From Propionimicrobium lymphophilum DSM 4903 (lineage in GTDB: Bacteria > Actinomycetota > Actinomycetes > Propionibacteriales > Propionibacteriaceae): a DNA stretch of 63,701 bases. The translations under genes and the position numbers were made by a program. The stretch is taken from the NCBI RefSeq assembly GCF_000423485.1, contig NZ_AUIB01000010.1, forward strand, positions 1 to 63,701, in the 5' to 3' direction. Below are positions 42,108-52,908 of the stretch, piece by piece. The first letter of the stretch is position 1, and each line of letters starts with the position of its first letter. Below the pieces are notes generated by a model. That model had not been told where the DNA came from and did not search any database. It worked only from the letters and a program-made list of their open reading frames with translations.

Positions 42108-43556
42108 ATGAAGCACGTGTCAAAGAACAAGTCTAAGGTTAAGCGGATAACGCTGTGGGCGACGCTGGCAGTAGTTCTGATGCTGGTGCTGTCCGTCGCG
42201 GCGTACTGCTTCTACTTCTCGGGCAAGGGCTTGCCACGCACGTCCGTTGCAGGTTTCTCTATCACCGGCAAGAGCAGGCCAGATGTGGCCAAAGAGATGA
42301 CTCAAAGGCTGAACGATACGAAAGTCAACGTAGAGGTCAACGGAGAGCAGAACTCTTACGCTCTCAGCGATCTTGGTGTGAACGTCGACGTTGACGCTAC
42401 CGTTAAAGAGGCCTTCGCCAAGAACTCCAATTTCCTGAACTCGCTTGGCGCTTTGTTCAAGAGTCGGAACGTCGAGCCGGTCACTACCACCGATGAGGCC
42501 AAGCAGAAGGAAGCGCTGGATGCCTTGATCGCTAAGACTGGCGTTCCGGCCGAAAACCCCGCCGTCAAGTTCGACGAGAACGAGGGAGTCTTCAAGGCTG
42601 TCGAGGGCAAGAGCGGTAACGCTATCGACGTCGATAAGGTCAAGGAAACCCTCGACAAAGCTATCGATTATTTGAGCACTCAAGATATTTCGCTGACCAC
42701 TTCTCAAGTTGAGCCGTCGATCAGCGTGGAACAAGCCACCGAAACGGCAAATAAAGCTAACGAACTGTTGAAGCTTTCTGCTTCCATCCAGGGACGTGCG
42801 CAGGCTTACGAGGCAACTGCCGCGACCAAGGCCGGCTGGGTGCAGATCGAAGCTGAAGACGACGCATACGCAGCCCCTAAGCTGAACGGCGACAAGATCG
42901 TCGAATGGGTGAATGAGGTGGCCGCAGCCGAAAAGGTTGAACCGAAGAACGGTGTTCGCAACTTCTCCGAGGAGGGCGAAGTTCTAGCCGTGGCTGTCGA
43001 TGCTGTGGATGGATACACGGTCAAGAACGCAGATGCGGTAGCCTCCGAGGCTGTTGCTGCGCTGCAGGACGGTCAGAAGTACGCCGGCAAGTTCGAGTTC
43101 GACGTCACCAAGGCCGGGTACGAAGACAAGGTTGTTGCGGAAGGCGCAGAGAATCTTGCCTATGCGGCTGCTCCGGGAGAAAAATGGCTCGAGATTAATT
43201 TGGGTAATAACACGAGCTCAGCTTATGAAGGTGCAACCCTGGTTCGCGGCCCGATGCTGATGGTTCCCGGAATGCCCGGCGCCGAAACTGTTACCGGCAA
43301 GTTCAATGTTTATCTAAAGTACAGTTCACAGACCATGCGTGGCACTCACCCTGATGGTTCGCGGTACGTCACGCCGAACGTGCGCTGGGTGACTTACTTC
43401 CACGGTAGCTATGCATTCCACTACGCACCCTGGCAGACGAGCTTCGGGTGGAGCGGACCCGGCGGCTCCAACGGCTGCATTAACATGAACGAGGCGGATT
43501 CAAAGTTCATCTACGACTGGGCGCCGATGGGCACGGTTGTGGTCAGCCACTATTAA
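42108..43556 (+). CDS. L,D-transpeptidase with peptidoglycan-binding domains
   Basis: This 482-aa exported cell-wall enzyme forms 3-3 cross-links or attaches proteins. An N-terminal basic stretch and one transmembrane helix (about 12-35) anchor it. The ectodomain (about 45-340) looks like repeated PG_binding_4/VanW-type modules, and the C-terminal YkuD domain ends with HGSYAFHYAPWQTSFGW and GGSNGCINM, placing the catalytic cysteine at about 457. Sequence after the Cys is short, as in the family. It is a single gene between two terminators. Confidence 0.88.
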   Translation: MKHVSKNKSKVKRITLWATLAVVLMLVLSVAAYCFYFSGKGLPRTSVAGFSITGKSRPDVAKEMTQRLNDTKVNVEVNGEQNSYALSDLGVNVDVDATVKEAFAKNSNFLNSLGALFKSRNVEPVTTTDEAKQKEALDALIAKTGVPAENPAVKFDENEGVFKAVEGKSGNAIDVDKVKETLDKAIDYLSTQDISLTTSQVEPSISVEQATETANKANELLKLSASIQGRAQAYEATAATKAGWVQIEAEDDAYAAPKLNGDKIVEWVNEVAAAEKVEPKNGVRNFSEEGEVLAVAVDAVDGYTVKNADAVASEAVAALQDGQKYAGKFEFDVTKAGYEDKVVAEGAENLAYAAAPGEKWLEINLGNNTSSAYEGATLVRGPMLMVPGMPGAETVTGKFNVYLKYSSQTMRGTHPDGSRYVTPNVRWVTYFHGSYAFHYAPWQTSFGWSGPGGSNGCINMNEADSKFIYDWAPMGTVVVSHY

Positions 43557-43573
43557 AAAACTAAATATTTATT

Positions 43574-43620
43574 ACGGGTCAAAAGTTGCCTATGATGCGG
43601 CAGTTTTTGACCCGTCTTTA
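43574..43620 (+). terminator. Terminator after the L,D-transpeptidase gene
   Basis: A 17-bp stem with two G-T pairs (ACGGGTCAAAAGTTGCC with its partner) and an 8-nt loop is followed by CTTT. Confidence 0.85.
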
Positions 43621-43911
43621 TGCGCGGGGTATCCTGTTCAATTGTGTTCGGTGTGTTGCTACCCGAATACAAGCGCCCTGGCATGGCGCGGGACACCTAA
43701 ACGTTGCGAGGAGCCCGCGAGTGTGAAAGGCCGCACAACGATTTTTGACGTCCGTGTGAGATGCTTGAACGGCTACGGTTTTAACGCCGACCAAGTCAGG
43801 CTCCATGTGATTTCAGGCCGTGATCTTCCTGGATGAACGGTGGTTCAGGCCGGCTTGACGAAAATTGTTAATGCTTAGGGAAACCCAAGACAACGAAAGA
43901 GAACCGAAAAG
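43621..43911 (+). promoter_or_regulatory. str operon upstream region
   Basis: No credible gene lies here. The interval should contain the rpsL promoter and leader. It includes GCGCCCTGGCATGGCGCGGG-type pairing near 43674-43693. I cannot place a convincing promoter. Confidence 0.3.
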
Positions 43912-44283
43912 GTGCCTACAATCCAACAGCTGGTGCGCAAAGGTCGCACCGACAAGACTAAGGCGAGCGCGACCCCTGCGCTGAAGGGATCTCCGCAGCG
44001 CCGCGGCGTTTGCACGCGCGTTTACACCACTACCCCGAAGAAGCCGAACTCTGCGCTCCGAAAGGTCGCTCGTGTCAGGCTGTCCTCGGGCATCGAGGTC
44101 ACCGCTTACATTCCGGGTGAAGGCCACAACTTGCAGGAGCACTCGATGGTGCTCGTGCGTGGCGGTCGTGTTAAGGACCTGCCTGGCGTTCGCTACAAGA
44201 TTATCCGCGGTGCACTCGACACCCAGGCCGTCAAGAACCGTAAGCAGGCTCGTAGCCGCTACGGCGCGAAGAAGGAGAAGTAA
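43912..44283 (+). CDS. rpsL: 30S ribosomal protein S12
   Basis: S12 (123 aa) sits at the decoding centre. The streptomycin-related regions [17 protein letters not shown] and [10 protein letters not shown] are of the wild-type form, with the two key lysines present. It starts at GTG 43912. Its stop shares bases with the rpsG start (TAATG). Confidence 0.97.
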   Translation: MPTIQQLVRKGRTDKTKASATPALKGSPQRRGVCTRVYTTTPKKPNSALRKVARVRLSSGIEVTAYIPGEGHNLQEHSMVLVRGGRVKDLPGVRYKIIRGALDTQAVKNRKQARSRYGAKKEK

Positions 44284-44753
44284 TGCCACGTAAAGGCCCA
44301 GCCCAGAAGAGGCCAGTGGTAGTCGATCCGGTTTACGGATCTCCGCTGGTTTCGCAGTTGGTAGCAAAGATCCTTCGTGACGGCAAGAAGTCCGTCGCTC
44401 AGAAGATCGTTTACACCGCCCTTGAGGGCACTCGTGAGAAGACTGGTGTCGAGCCGCTGCAGACCCTGAAGAAGGCTCTGGAGAACGTTCGTCCGGCAGT
44501 CGAGGTTCGTTCCCGACGCGTCGGTGGCGCCACCTATCAGGTGCCCGTCGAGGTCAAGCCGGCTCGCGCTAACACGCTGGCCATGCGCTGGCTCGTCTCC
44601 TTCTCGCGTGATCGTCGCGAGAAGTCGATGTCCGAGCGTCTCATGAACGAGATCCTGGACGCCAGCAACGGCCTTGGTGCTTCCGTCAAGCGTCGTGAGG
44701 ACGTTCACAAGATGGCGGAAGCCAACCGCGCTTTCGCTCACTACCGCTGGTAG
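44283..44753 (+). CDS. rpsG: 30S ribosomal protein S7
   Basis: S7 (156 aa) nucleates assembly of the 30S head and contacts E-site t[23 protein letters not shown] and [18 protein letters not shown] are typical. It is coupled to rpsL. A stem GGTCGCCCA/TGGGCGACC at 44763-44791 follows; it lacks a 3' T run, so it may be an attenuating or processing structure before fusA. Confidence 0.97.
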   Translation: MPRKGPAQKRPVVVDPVYGSPLVSQLVAKILRDGKKSVAQKIVYTALEGTREKTGVEPLQTLKKALENVRPAVEVRSRRVGGATYQVPVEVKPARANTLAMRWLVSFSRDRREKSMSERLMNEILDASNGLGASVKRREDVHKMAEANRAFAHYRW

Positions 44754-44962
44754 ATTTTTTCTGGTCGCCCATCGTCAGCCGGTGGGCGACCTTAAAACGC
44801 TTACTGAACTTTTACGCAGGGTAACTACAAAACGAAATCTTGGTTACGGGCTTGCCCGCCTTGCCAAGATCATTCCTTTAGTCTCGATCGCATCGGGTAC
44901 AAAAGGGATGTGGCCCTGCGGGGCAATAAAACTATTCATTCAACTAGAACTTAGGGGAACAC

Positions 44963-47062
<2,100 letters not shown>

Positions 47063-47070
47063 ATAGCTAC

Positions 47071-47109
47071 AAAAATTGCCGGTCGGGATATCCTGGCCGG
47101 CAATTTTTT
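47071..47109 (+). terminator. Terminator after fusA
   Basis: AAAAATTGCCGG pairs perfectly with CCGGCAATTTTT around a 14-nt loop that is itself partly paired. Confidence 0.9.
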
Positions 47110-47298
47110 GGGTGAAAGCTAAGCTTTCCTGTCGAAATTGTATTTGCCCTATCCGCAGCCGATATCGAGTGGTGACTTAATTATTCGGTAAACAAGTACG
47201 GATGTTCGGCATCTGTCGATTTGGCGTGTGCTAGCGTTATTTCTCGCGTGGCCATGCCTTGCTAATTACTTATTCACTTGTCTTGGAAGAAGGGGCGT

Positions 47299-48450
47299 AT
47301 GTCGCAAGACTTTTCTCCGGAGGAACAGAAACCCGGATCAGACGTAAACCAGGAGAATTTCTCCCAGGAGAATTTCCAGGAAGGCGCAGCCCAGGAGCCT
47401 CAGGGGTATCAACAGGGCGGCGATGCAGGCCAGTATTACGCTAACCAGCAGTATGGGCAGCAGCCCAATTACGGTTATGACCAGTATGGTAATCCGCTAC
47501 AGCCTCAGCAGGGGTACGCAGGGCAGGGTAATTATCAGTACCCTCCGTCGAATAATGAGCCAACGGTAGCAATTGGTCAGTACGGCGATCCGTATGCGCA
47601 GCAGTCCCAGGGCTACCAGGGCTATTATCCGGAAAATGGCCAGTATGCCCAGCAGGGTTATTACCAGCAAGGTTATTACGGTAACCAGCCGCAGCAGGGC
47701 TACTACGGTAACGGGCTACAGTCCCAGCAGGGCTTTGATCCTGCCGTAAACCAGCAGGCCCAACAGATAGCTCAGCACATCGGCAACGTCTCTGCTTCCG
47801 CTCAGTCTTTCTTAGGAAAGTCCTGGAAGGCCTTCCAGCATGTACTAAGCGGTGCTCCAGAGAAGGCGCTAGAGATCGCTGAATCTTCTAAAAACTTCGG
47901 TTTGATCGCAGCGGGCGTGATGAGCGTACTATTCGGTTTCGCTTTCGCGAACCAGCGTTGGCGCGCGTCGGACGCGGCTGATAGCGCCTTGAGTGAAGTA
48001 TTTGGTGGCTACACTTACTTCAGCTTCAACTTCGGCACCTGGCTGGTCACCTTGATCACGGCAGCTATCTGCTTCTTCATCATCGCGATGCTTCGTCCTT
48101 TGACCGTCAAGTGGGTGTTCGGCCTTCGTCAGCGCAGTGCAGATTTCCGTTCGATTCTTTCTTTGTCTTCGGTTTCCTACCTGCTGTCGGGTGCTGTTCT
48201 TGCCATTACTGGAATTCTTTGGTTGATTCCGAATGGCGCTACCTTCGCGCTTGGCCTTATTTTCTTCGCGCTAGCGATGCCATTCACGATGTTTGTAGCA
48301 GAGCTGCTGATCTTCACTACAATGAGTCAGAAGGGCAACTTCGATAAGTCCCCGATCATCCCGCACGCCCTCTTCACGGGTCTGTGGATGCTCTTCGTTG
48401 CGCTGACCGTTTCCTTCGAGCTTTGGTTCGTGTTTGAAATGATGAGCTAG
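47299..48450 (+). CDS. Gln/Gly/Tyr-rich (prion-like) N-terminus plus multi-TM membrane protein
   Basis: This 383-aa protein starts at ATG 47299 (AAGGGG upstream). Residues about 15-148 are a low-complexity region rich in Gln, Gly, Tyr and Asn (QQGYYG and similar), resembling prion-like domains. An amphipathic segment (150-195) leads to about five transmembrane helices near 200-217, 246-265, 294-311, 315-341 and 356-380. It shares the MSQD start and the general layout with the protein at 3822-5186, although the helices are not obviously homologous. It interrupts the usual fusA-tuf linkage, with its own terminator. Function unknown; membrane-tethered condensate formation is speculation. Confidence 0.72.
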   Translation: MSQDFSPEEQKPGSDVNQENFSQENFQEGAAQEPQGYQQGGDAGQYYANQQYGQQPNYGYDQYGNPLQPQQGYAGQGNYQYPPSNNEPTVAIGQYGDPYAQQSQGYQGYYPENGQYAQQGYYQQGYYGNQPQQGYYGNGLQSQQGFDPAVNQQAQQIAQHIGNVSASAQSFLGKSWKAFQHVLSGAPEKALEIAESSKNFGLIAAGVMSVLFGFAFANQRWRASDAADSALSEVFGGYTYFSFNFGTWLVTLITAAICFFIIAMLRPLTVKWVFGLRQRSADFRSILSLSSVSYLLSGAVLAITGILWLIPNGATFALGLIFFALAMPFTMFVAELLIFTTMSQKGNFDKSPIIPHALFTGLWMLFVALTVSFELWFVFEMMS

Positions 48451-48466
48451 AAAAGCTGATTTAGCG

Positions 48467-48508
48467 ATCGGCCACCATGGGATAGTCCGTGGTGGCCGAT
48501 TTCTTTTT
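48467..48508 (+). terminator. Terminator after the Gln/Gly/Tyr-rich gene
   Basis: ATCGGCCACCA pairs with TGGTGGCCGAT, followed by TTCTTTTT. Confidence 0.9.
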
Positions 48509-48892
48509 ATAACCAGACGTATTGCCTGATTTGGGCCTTGAAATGGTGGGCTACTATTGTGGAGTTGGTTTAATATCCATGACTGCGTAGGCAACATAGC
48601 GGGCGGCATTTGTGCTGCCAGTTTGACTATCGGCGCCAGCAAAGCAAAAATGGATAGAGTTCGTGGGCAATGCCCCGCGCCTTTAGCCGGACGACGAAGC
48701 CAAACCGGGCTCCGTAAGTTCTTGAGCTTGGGCCGGCAAAACCCGCAACCACAGACAAACTGTCTTGGGGGACGACGAACGATCGTGGTTTCGCACTGAC
48801 AGTTGAAAAAGATAGGTCGAGGGTCTTTAGTCCCCGACGAAGTCCAGATGAGCCTCGCAACCAGCGAGGCGATAATCCGTAAAGGAGCCCAA
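48509..48892 (+). promoter_or_regulatory. Long tuf upstream region/leader
   Basis: No credible gene is present. A possible promoter is around 48535-48560 (TACTAT near 48551). Downstream are several stems: GGCGGCA-TTTG-TGCTGCC (about 48602-48620), GTCGaGGG/CCCCGAC (48816-48838), and GCCTCGC-AACCA-GCGAGGC (48852-48870), the last ending 11 nt before the GGAG ribosome site. A structured 5' UTR of about 330 nt is likely. Confidence 0.4.
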
Positions 48893-50083
48893 GTGGCAAA
48901 GGCCAAGTTCGAGCGGACCAAGCCGCACTGCAATATCGGCACCATCGGCCACGTCGACCACGGTAAGACCACCTTGACCGCGGCGATTACCAAGGTGCTG
49001 CACGACAAGTACCCGGAACTCAACGAGGCATCCGCCTTCGAGAACATCGACAAGGCGCCGGAAGAGCGTCAGCGTGGTATTACCATCTCGATTTCTCACG
49101 TTGAGTACCAGACCGAGAAGCGTCACTACGCGCACGTTGACTGCCCGGGTCACGCCGACTACGTAAAGAACATGATCACCGGTGCTGCTCAGATGGACGG
49201 CGCCATCCTCGTTGTGGCCGCCACTGACGGCCCGATGGCTCAGACCCACGAGCACATCCTGCTGGCTCGCCAGGTTGGCGTTCCGGCCATCGTCGTTGCG
49301 CTGAACAAGTGCGACATGGTTGACGATGAGGAGCTCATCGAGCTCGTCGAGATGGAGATCCGTGAGCTGCTCAGCTCGCAGGACTTCGACGGCGACAACT
49401 GCCCGGTCGTTCGCGTTTCCGCCCTGAAGGCGCTGGAAGGCGACGAGAAGTGGGCAGAGTCCATCATGGAGCTCATGAACGCCATCGACGAGTACGTTCC
49501 GCAGCCGGAGCGCGACCTCGACAAGCCGTTCCTGATGCCGGTTGAGGACGTCTTCACCATTACCGGTCGTGGCACCGTCGTTACCGGTCGTATCGAGCGC
49601 GGTGTTGTTCACACTGGTGACACCATTGAGCTCGTCGGCCTGGCCCCGACTCAGACCACCACCATCACCGGTGTTGAGATGTTCCGCAAGATCCTCGACG
49701 AGGGCGAGGCTGGCGACAACGTCGGTCTGCTGCTCCGCGGCACCAAGAAGGAAGACGTTGAGCGCGGCATGGTTGTTACCAAGCCTGGCTCGACCGAGCC
49801 GCACACCGAGTTCACCGGTAGCGTTTACGTTCTGAAGAAGGAAGAGGGTGGCCGTCACAAGCCGTTCTTCTCCAACTACAGCCCGCAGTTCTACTTCCGC
49901 ACCACCGATGTCACCGGCACCATCAACCTGCCGGAGGGCACTGAGATGGTTATGCCTGGCGACAACACCGAGATGGATGTTGTTCTGCAGAAGCCGATCG
50001 CTATGGAAGAGGGCCTGAAGTTCGCTATCCGCGAAGGTGGCCACACCGTTGGCGCTGGCCGCGTAACCAAGATCGTCAAGTAA
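48893..50083 (+). CDS. tuf: Elongation factor Tu
   Basis: This GTPase (396 aa) delivers aminoacyl-tRNA to the ribosome. G1 [11 protein letters not shown]2 with [13 protein letters not shown]3 DCPGHADYV and G4 NKCD are intact, and the C-terminus ends [15 protein letters not shown]. The start is GTG 48893, with AAAGGAG upstream; the frame is open 90 nt further upstream but only within the leader. Only one copy appears in the window. Confidence 0.98.
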   Translation: MAKAKFERTKPHCNIGTIGHVDHGKTTLTAAITKVLHDKYPELNEASAFENIDKAPEERQRGITISISHVEYQTEKRHYAHVDCPGHADYVKNMITGAAQMDGAILVVAATDGPMAQTHEHILLARQVGVPAIVVALNKCDMVDDEELIELVEMEIRELLSSQDFDGDNCPVVRVSALKALEGDEKWAESIMELMNAIDEYVPQPERDLDKPFLMPVEDVFTITGRGTVVTGRIERGVVHTGDTIELVGLAPTQTTTITGVEMFRKILDEGEAGDNVGLLLRGTKKEDVERGMVVTKPGSTEPHTEFTGSVYVLKKEEGGRHKPFFSNYSPQFYFRTTDVTGTINLPEGTEMVMPGDNTEMDVVLQKPIAMEEGLKFAIREGGHTVGAGRVTKIVK

Positions 50084-50097
50084 CGATTTTTTAGTCA

Positions 50098-50134
50098 GTG
50101 ATGCCCCGCATTTTTTGCGGGGCATCACTTTTTC
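50098..50134 (+). terminator. Terminator after tuf
   Basis: GTGATGCCCCGC pairs perfectly with its complement around a 7-nt T-rich loop, followed by TTTTT that runs into repeat copy 3. Confidence 0.93.
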
Positions 50135-50252
50135 TAGCCAAACTCAACTGAATAATCGTGTAGCTGCTGCGCACTTTTGTGTTCTCCCTTGTCGGAGCGT
50201 TTTGCAGTTTTTGATCCAGCCCCTGGGCGAATTTGAGCGTTGAGTTTGGCAG
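50134..50252. repeat. Inverted-repeat element, copy 3 (MITE-like)
   Basis: This 119-bp element has ends CTAGCCAAACTCAACT and GAGCGTTGAGTTTGGCAG. The interior is more diverged than in copies 1 and 2, but the ends are well kept. It abuts the T run of the tuf terminator, as copy 1 does with the rplA terminator. Confidence 0.7.
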
Positions 50253-50368
50253 AATTTTTTCGGGCGCTCTTCAACGTGGCTGCCCCGCGTAGATGAGGGT
50301 TGCTGTTTAGCCGGGGTGTTTTTCTGCGTGGTCGCGAGTCTCGGTTTCTTGCGGATGGACCTTCGTTC

Positions 50369-50374
50369 TACGCT
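50369..50374 (+). promoter_or_regulatory. -10 box of a probable leaderless promoter (ABC operon)
   Basis: TACGCT ends 6 nt before the ATG at 50381. Confidence 0.4.
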
Positions 50375-50380
50375 TTAACT

Positions 50381-51208
50381 ATGACCAATCAGCCGATTTC
50401 GCAAATGTCAGGATGGCAGCCGTATTTTGAGCCGTTGATCGATGATCCAACATCTGTTGCGCTTTCTGCGCGTGGCCTGACGAAACGGTTCGGTGAGCTT
50501 GTTGCTGTTGACAGGTTGACGATGGACGTCCCCAAAGGCTCAATTTATGGACTAGTTGGGCCGAATGGCGCCGGCAAGACTACAGCTATTTCCATGTGGA
50601 CGGGTCTGACGCGTCCCGATGCGGGCGACGTCTGGCTTGATGAACACGATGTGTGGCGTGATCCTCAGGCGGCTAAGGTGTCGCTCGGGCTACTCGTCGA
50701 TGGGCTTCCAGTCTTCGATAGGTTGAGCGGTTCGGAACTTCTTTACTACTTAGGCGCCATTCGAGGTTTGGAACAGGAGACCGTTAAGGCCAGGTCCGGG
50801 GAGCTTCTCGAGGCTCTGGGGCTGAGCGACGCCGTCGACAAGAGGATCGTTGACTACTCGGCAGGCATGACTAAGAAGATCCTGCTTGCCGCTGCTTTGT
50901 TGCACAACCCCGCTGTGTTGATTCTCGACGAGCCACTGGAGGCGGTCGACCCGGCTTCCGGCAGGATTATCCAGCAGATCCTGCGAAACTATGCAGCATC
51001 TGGCGGAACCGTAATTTTGAGCTCTCACGTCATGGAGATCGTGGAGGGGCTTTGCGATCACGTCGCAATCATTGGCCGAGGCCAGGTGCTGACGTGCGGA
51101 CCGACTGAGAGCGTTCGCCAAAACCATTCTTTGACCGAAGTGTTCATTAATCTGGTTGGCGGTGGCCAGCTGGGGGAGGGATCGCTCGGATGGCTGGGAA
51201 CGAAGTGA
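50381..51208 (+). CDS. ABC transporter ATP-binding protein
   Basis: This 275-aa ATPase of an ABC-2 type exporter has Walker A GPNGAGKTT, the Q-loop near SLGLLVDGLPVFDRLSG, signature YSAGMTKK (a variant of LSGGQ), Walker B VLILDEPLEAVD and the switch His in LSSHVMEIVE. The first 30 residues before the domain are unusual. The start ATG 50381 is chosen because of the -10 box just upstream; the frame is open for another 27 codons. It overlaps the permease gene, so the two form one exporter of unknown substrate. Confidence 0.88.
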   Translation: MTNQPISQMSGWQPYFEPLIDDPTSVALSARGLTKRFGELVAVDRLTMDVPKGSIYGLVGPNGAGKTTAISMWTGLTRPDAGDVWLDEHDVWRDPQAAKVSLGLLVDGLPVFDRLSGSELLYYLGAIRGLEQETVKARSGELLEALGLSDAVDKRIVDYSAGMTKKILLAAALLHNPAVLILDEPLEAVDPASGRIIQQILRNYAASGGTVILSSHVMEIVEGLCDHVAIIGRGQVLTCGPTESVRQNHSLTEVFINLVGGGQLGEGSLGWLGTK

Positions 51209-52881
51209 TGCAGAGGCCCAGCACCCAAATCAAATCCGCTGGTTTATCGGAAAAGCAACTGGCGAGTCAGCGGGTCAAAGCACTCATCGGGCTGCAAGCG
51301 AAGCTGTGGTGGCGCTCACTGCGTGCCAACACGGCAGGCATGATCTTCAGCGTGTTTGTTCTGCTTTACGGAGCAGGCTTCATGTTCGTCGGTGCTTTCG
51401 CCGGGTTTGGCCTGGTGGCTGAATCGGCGATGCCGGAGGCGCTCGGCGCATTGTGCGCGTTAGGTACCTTGGGTTACTTGTTTTTGGGTCTGATGTTGGC
51501 CGCAGCCGAGGGCAGGTTTATTCCAGAGCAATATTCGTTCTTGCCGTTGCGGACAAAAGACATCAAGGTACCTGCCTTGGTTTGTTCGCTATTCCAGGTC
51601 AGGGCTGTGATCGCGATCCTGATCACATTTGCTACGACGTGGGGTGGCTGCTTCGGTTTGGCTAGCGCTGGAAAAGCGCTCTGGATAATCGCTTTTCTTC
51701 CGGCGATGGCAGCTACTTTGGTCTTTACCATCTTGCTCGGAGAGGTTTTTGCGCTTTTTTCCATGTCTTTCGCCAGTAGGGGATCGAGGGAAAAGAGGGG
51801 GCTGATCTCGTTCCTCGGCTTCATGGCTTTGACGATCGTGTTTGGCTGCTGGGGCTTTTGGATGCAGCGGGTTGAGGAATCCGGCGGCGACTTTGGCTTC
51901 GCTATGCAGGTGCTCAACGTCCTCGTGGTAATCGGGGCTTGGACCCTTGGCGCTCTCGTAGCGGGTATCATCAATCTGGCTTTCTCCGTCACACTCGTCG
52001 GTGTCGCTCAAGTTCTCATCGGTTGTGCTCTGCTGGTGGCAGTCGTCGTGGCCTGGCAGCGGCTTCTGATGCGCAGCCTCGTCGAGCCGATCAGGGAAAG
52101 TGTCTCGAAGAAGAAAAAGAAGCGATCGCCGGTCGGCGTTCCGCTTTTGCTTCGGGGGCTGCCCTGGGGAGCTGGCCCGATGATCCTGTCTAGGTCGCTT
52201 CGCTACTTCATTCGCGATACGCGACTTTTGATGAGCATCATTTTGTATCCGCTGCTATTGGTTTACGTAGTATTCATGCCTTCTAACGGCATGGAGCTGT
52301 TTTTCCTGCTGTTGTTCACCGTGACTCCCGCGCTGCTGGGCAGCAACGATTTCGGGTACGACGGCCCATCGAACTGGCTGCATATTTCGAGCCCGTTGCC
52401 TGCCAAGACTCTGGTGTTCTTTAGGCATTGTGCCTCGATCTTGCCTTCGCTTGCATTATTTGTATCGGGCTTCACGGTCTGCCTGATTTTTTCGCCCAAG
52501 CGTGACGTCATTGCCGAGCTTCTGGTGCTCTATGTGGGCGTCTTCCTTGGTTCGGCAGGCGTGGGAGTTTTGCTGAGCGCATTCAACCCTTATCCGATGG
52601 CTAGGCCAGGAACTAACCCGTGGAAGGATAAGAGCGGATTCTCTGGCGGCGCGTTCATCGCGTCGATGGCCTCGATGTTCGGATCTTTGCTGCCTATCCT
52701 TGCGGGTGGAATTTGTTTCCTCATCGGATTTTTGAACGGTAACCAGACGTTGAAGATCGTCGGTGGCGTGCTGGCCCTTGTCATCCCGTTGATCCTCTAC
52801 GTGTTCTTGCTGCGGGCAGCCGTGAAACGCGTCGAAAACCACTACCCGGAGATCTTCGCCAAAGTTAGAAACTACGTGTGA
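51190..52881 (+). CDS. ABC transporter permease protein
   Basis: This 563-aa membrane protein has about 12-14 hydrophobic segments in two halves, separated by a basic loop (SVSKKKKKRSPVG, about 305-317). It carries no known substrate signature. GGGAGGG lies 9 nt before ATG 51190, inside the end of the ATPase gene, and a second in-frame ATG at 51208 sits in a TGATG overlap. It is the membrane partner of the preceding ATPase. gltX starts 27 bp after its stop. Confidence 0.8.
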   Translation: MAGNEVMQRPSTQIKSAGLSEKQLASQRVKALIGLQAKLWWRSLRANTAGMIFSVFVLLYGAGFMFVGAFAGFGLVAESAMPEALGALCALGTLGYLFLGLMLAAAEGRFIPEQYSFLPLRTKDIKVPALVCSLFQVRAVIAILITFATTWGGCFGLASAGKALWIIAFLPAMAATLVFTILLGEVFALFSMSFASRGSREKRGLISFLGFMALTIVFGCWGFWMQRVEESGGDFGFAMQVLNVLVVIGAWTLGALVAGIINLAFSVTLVGVAQVLIGCALLVAVVVAWQRLLMRSLVEPIRESVSKKKKKRSPVGVPLLLRGLPWGAGPMILSRSLRYFIRDTRLLMSIILYPLLLVYVVFMPSNGMELFFLLLFTVTPALLGSNDFGYDGPSNWLHISSPLPAKTLVFFRHCASILPSLALFVSGFTVCLIFSPKRDVIAELLVLYVGVFLGSAGVGVLLSAFNPYPMARPGTNPWKDKSGFSGGAFIASMASMFGSLLPILAGGICFLIGFLNGNQTLKIVGGVLALVIPLILYVFLLRAAVKRVENHYPEIFAKVRNYV

Positions 52882-52894
52882 CGGGTTTGTGGGG

Positions 52895-52900
52895 TAGCAT
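52895..52900 (+). promoter_or_regulatory. -10 box of a probable leaderless promoter (gltX)
   Basis: TAGCAT ends 8 nt before GTG 52909; no ribosome site is present. Confidence 0.4.
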
Positions 52901-52908
52901 GGTTTGCC

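Noticed and set aside
43537-43836. Small gene upstream of rpsL.
   Set aside because: The frame starts inside the L,D-transpeptidase end, crosses its terminator and has no ribosome site or domain.
43912-44283. Streptomycin-resistance substitutions in rpsL.
   Set aside because: Both key lysines are present.
48827-50128. A 433-codon open frame antisense to tuf.
   Set aside because: It is a shadow of a highly biased gene and would cross the tuf terminator and leader.
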